Positions 60,104 to 64,000 of a stretch of DNA of 64,000 nucleotides are shown here, piece by piece (the stretch's first letter is position 1; each line of letters begins with the position of its first letter). The notes beneath the pieces are model-generated. The model was not told the DNA's origin, ran no database searches, and saw nothing but the letters and a program-made list of their open reading frames with translations. The DNA lies in assembly GCF_026914265.1 (NCBI RefSeq), contig NC_069124.1, forward strand, positions 3,774,213 through 3,838,212, in the 5' to 3' direction. The stretch comes from Mya arenaria. Its lineage: Eukaryota > Mollusca > Bivalvia > Myida > Myidae. Position numbers and translations under genes: made by a program.

Positions 60104-63100
60104 ACTTGAAGCGGTGGTGATTGAAAGACGGTTGAGCTGTGATATGTTACCTAGGTTTACTGCACTACATCGCGAAAATTAGTATTGTGATTATATTTAA
60201 TCACGTCGGTGTCTCTACCTTTATAAGGGCAAACATCACACACCGGTTACTTCCCTTACTTCCCTACGGCAATCATTTCTATTCGTCAAGGGAGATCATT
60301 CCTTACGGTTATTATTTTCGATTATCAAGGGAGATGGGTGCGTACCTGTAACGAAATTGACGCAAGGGTACCTGCACCTGTAACCTATTCGAGCAGTCTG
60401 TTTGGTCGAAAGTACATTTGAAATATGATGTACGACCGTTTATTCTGGTAAAAACTATAAATGAAACAAAAAAATATCATCGAAGTGCCTTTTGTTGTCG
60501 TTTGTCCGTCTACACGACAACAACAGTGAACTACATTTAGGCTTTTCAAGAGATGCTCTACAAGTTATAAGCGGACAGCCTTAAAGGGCAATTATGAAAT
60601 GCATAAAGATATGAATAGCTTAAGTACAAACGATATTTCATTGGATGTATTGCGTGCGTCGGTTGCATGCACCTTGGCGTAAATAACAAAAACAGACTGG
60701 AAATGTGCATAACCATTATTTCCGGTGGTATTTCAGTAAATAATCTTCAAAATTTATCTGTAAAAACGTCAATTTGTCAGCAAGGCGATAAGTTTCATGA
60801 ATGAACATTGTGTTCATTTTTAATACGGGCCGGAGTCAATTTCACAAAAATATGTAGTAAAAAATTTTATACTTATACTAAAATCGACTAAGAAATCACA
60901 CGCCGCCATTTATAAATTAAAGTTATTGTTCTGTAAATAATGTTATTGTTTGATCATTGCTTTGGCATCAGTTGTGAACATACGTACATTATGTGTTTAT
61001 TTATTGCATCGTTTCGCTGGTCGTTCATGAACACTGCTTAAAATGTAGAGGATGTTATTTATCTTTTCAGATTACATTCTATCATTGTTATTTATTTTTT
61101 TTGTCAAAGTAATAAAAAATATATTCTTTGAAAACGTTCATGTCATTTGTGTATTGACAACAATAAGTATGAAAAAATAGGGTGCCGCCGCGAAGCAAGC
61201 ACCAACGCATGTCTGTTATTTTCTTTCGTCGAACAAGGAGCATTACTCGACACTTATTTAAGCCAGGGTTAAGAGCCTTGCTATACAGCTGTGCTTTAAT
61301 TCTGGCAACATCTATTCCAAAATTCATTGGAATGCCTTCCATGGTTGTTAAGGCCATGGTTAATATGTATGCACAACGACGATGACGACCCCAACACAAA
61401 TGGTGTTAACTGGTTACAATAACTGGACTTTTTTCTTCAAATAACAAGATAATACAGCAACATGTCACTGTGTAGTTTATGTTGTATTTGTGCCCTTCAA
61501 CATTGAACTGGGGGTATCAATTAATGATACAAACTAATATTAAGTTTCTTTTAAAATGCATATCATGCATGAGTTCTGACAAATGATAACTGTCAATCCT
61601 GAAAAATAGCCGAGGGTCTGTTGGAGTGTGCGGGATTCGTGCCCCAAGAAGGATAAAGGGGCTAAGACCTGACATTGTTTTATATTAATTCATGTTCATT
61701 CGAAGGGCTGTTCCACCTGTTCTTGATGCAAAGACCGAGCAACAACCATCTTTACAACTGTACATCTTTACAACTGTACAATAGTCTAAAGTTGAAAGCT
61801 CTCAATCCTGTTTTCATGATTGACCCTGAACTTATGAACGCCTGATCATGCAATATTTCATCTAACATCTTTTCAAAACAAAATCAATGAAGAATTTCAG
61901 TTTGGACATTTAATTTCATGCAACACAGAAAAAAATACTATAAAATGTATTTATTACAATAAGTATTTCATAAGAATTGAGCCACATCTTATAAATTAAA
62001 CATATAATTAATATTTATAGACACACCATGTACATCCACTGTTATGATGCAAACAATCCAGGCCTCTATGTCTTGAAACATCTTAAGCCACTTATAACAG
62101 GATTAAGCTAAGCTCACTTAACTTAGTATCATGTTTGTGTATTAATTACATTCTTAAGGAATTTTGGACTTTAAAGGGAAATTTACTTTATGATAATCAC
62201 CATAATCCCATTTAATTTTGTCAAAATAAAATAAGCTACTTGTTATGCTTTAGAACTTGGGGCCAGAGTTTTAAAGAAACCTACACTTAAAAGGAATTGT
62301 CCAAACATATTTGTGTGTTGGTGGGTTTTTCTTTTCAAAATAAAACGGACAGGCATTTTTTAAATAAAATACAGAACTTGATATCATGAAAGACCAGGAT
62401 TTCAGCTAGTATTGGCAATGAAAGGCACATTCTACAGCTTTCATAGCAGTATAGCTCATGCACACATTTTAACACATTTCTTAAGTTTTTACAATAATTA
62501 TTTTCAATATAACAAATTCAATGTCCATGTACAAATTAATACACAAATATTTACCATGTTTAACCTGTCAATAGTAGACAAGCCATGGTCCCATACACTA
62601 AAGGATCTTAGTCAAGAAGTTTGTCATATATAACAAAATCTGAAGATAAATCACAACCAGTCGATTTTTTTCTTTTTAACTTTCCTGACTTTGATTTCAA
62701 TTTTGATACTCACAAAACTGTGAAGTAAAATAACAAGCAAATGATACCAAGATAAATACACAATTGGACTCAAGACCTTTTTAAAAATAGGTCACTGTAT
62801 TTAATACTTGTACCGTGTACAGATTTATGATTAACAAAATCCATGTACTGCCATCAAGCAAGACAATTATTGTTATTTGCATGTCTTCACACAATTAACT
62901 AGCACATACCCAATTTTGAATCATTTTTAGACAAAACAGCTTAAATAATCTTGAATGACCTCATTTCCATTACTACAGCATTTAAAATTTGTTCCTTAAG
63001 TAAGGTACATACGTAAAAAAGTATGTTTCCTCTTCCAGCTTCCAGGAAACATTTATTTCCAAGAAAAGCCCATGAATTGATTTGTTTTAAAAATTAAAAA

Positions 63101-63280
63101 GCAATGAGTTAACATCCTTCATTATTCAAATCAAAGGCTGGTAATTTATAAAAAAGATGACCTTTTGGAAGACACTTCCTTCATATTTAATAGAAATTTT
63201 GCGCAAGCCATTTGCTTTGCTTTTACAGCAAAAGTTCTACCCAAGGAAAAATCAAACATGGTGATATATCAATCTATTGT
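60104..63280. other. intergenic, nothing firmly recognised
   Basis: No gene seen. Two TCAAGGGAGAT motifs at about 60288 and 60333 resemble the edge of the repeats at 9592 and 19503. At 61088-61399 overlapping frames on both strands look like part of a dispersed repeat, but I cannot name it. The rest is AT-rich. Confidence 0.35.
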
Positions 63281-63820
63281 ACAAGGGTCCATAAACCCAG
63301 TGAAACACATCAGGTATCTATGGTTACAAGGGTCCATAAACCCAGCGAAACACATCAGGTATCTATGGTTACAAGGGTCCATAAACCCAGCGAAACACAT
63401 CAGGTATCTATGGTTACAAGGGTCCATAAACCCAGCGAAACACATCAGGTATCTATGGTTACAAGGGTCCATAAACCCAGTGAAACACATCAGGTATCTA
63501 TGGTTACAAGGGTCCATAAACCCAGCGAAACACATCAGGTATCTATGGTTACAAGGGTCCATAAACCCAGTGAAACACATCAGGTATCTATGGTTACAAG
63601 GGTCCATAAACCCAGTGAAACACATCAGGTATCTATGGTTACAAGGGTCCATAAACCCAGTGAAACACATCAGGTATCTATGGTTACAAGGGTCCATAAA
63701 CCCAGTGAAACACATCAGGTATCTATGGTTACAAGGGTCCATAAACCCAGTGAAACACATCAGGTATCTATGGTTACAAGGGTCCATAAACCCAGTGAAA
63801 CACATCAGGTATCTATGGTT
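63281..63820. repeat. 45-bp minisatellite, 12 almost identical copies
   Basis: The unit is ACAAGGGTCCATAAACCCAG, then T/C-variant GTGAAACACATC, then AGGTATCTATGGTT. Copies differ essentially only at one base (AGTG or AGCG). As 45 is a multiple of three and the unit holds no stop in three of its frames, long open frames run through it on both strands (for example 15-residue repeats GSINPVKHIRYLWLQ). These are most likely artefacts of the repeat. Confidence 0.97.
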
Positions 63821-64000
63821 TATATGTCTGTTTTGATCTTCAAACAAAATATGATTCTTGAATATGCTCAACATCATTTTATGTTCATCTGTTCAAAGGT
63901 GAAAGTATTTAAACAAATTGGAATTAATACCAATTATAAGCTTTGTTCAATGTACATACCTTTTTAATACTGAAATTTCATTTCAATCATAGTATGAATA
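63821..64000. other. window end, nothing recognised
   Basis: AT-rich sequence; no feature. Confidence 0.3.

Noticed and set aside
61088-61399. Overlapping frames on both strands that look repeat-like
   Set aside because: I could not match them to any LINE, SINE or transposase motif, so no feature is called beyond a note.
63165-63967. Repetitive 223-251 codon open frames on both strands
   Set aside because: The 45-bp period leaves several frames without stops; codon use shows no preferred frame and there is no supporting splice or start context.

Overview
This is animal nuclear DNA, most likely from a bivalve or other mollusc. It is AT-rich and gene-poor. Genes are split by short GT-AG introns, and LINE, SINE, mariner and hAT remains and many mini- and microsatellites fill the space between them. 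No operon-like or prokaryotic features, rRNA genes or functional tRNA genes were seen. The mollusc call rests on the forkhead type, the astakine/prokineticin-like cytokine genes, the RING-less B-box proteins and the general repeat style. It is an inference, not a species identification. No retrovirus-like or other viral fossil was recognised.

Layout. 1-525: 3' end of a CR1/L2-type LINE. 526-9400: no convincing gene, several minisatellites, and an 817-bp almost perfect palindrome (6446-7262). 9380-19795: a nest of DNA-transposon remains: a 5.9-kb element with ~0.84-0.93-kb inverted arms (10158-16080), a decayed hAT element (12798-15151) against its right arm, a 62-bp minisatellite and a decayed mariner. 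22284-24136, minus strand: a two-exon forkhead gene, best matched to FoxAB. 24.2-37.5 kb: long gene-free stretch with minisatellites and SINE-like pieces. 37510-53428: a tandem duplication of an ~8-kb cassette. 54968-56625: a strongly strand-asymmetric G-rich minisatellite. 58501-60103, plus strand: an unrecognised gene of at least three exons. 63281-63820: an almost uniform 45-bp array.

The most interesting part is the duplicated cassette. Each copy carries (i) a two-exon secreted ten-cysteine gene of the prokineticin/astakine type (minus strand), (ii) a microsatellite and a 38-bp satellite lying 5' of it, and (iii) two paralogous B-box/coiled-coil genes arranged head to head. By eye, the second exon of the cytokine-like gene differs between copies at 7 bases, all of them amino-acid changing and none touching a cysteine. 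The neighbouring 699-bp B-box gene shows no difference, and the non-coding flanks of the cytokine gene show only a few. This looks like rapid divergence of a newly duplicated cytokine, although haplotype duplication in the assembly must be excluded.

How the genes work together is inference. Astakines and prokineticins are secreted growth factors acting on blood cells in invertebrates, and B-box/coiled-coil proteins are common in the expanded immune repertoires of bivalves, so the cassette could be a small immune-related unit. The forkhead gene and the 58.5-60.1 kb gene show no obvious link to it.
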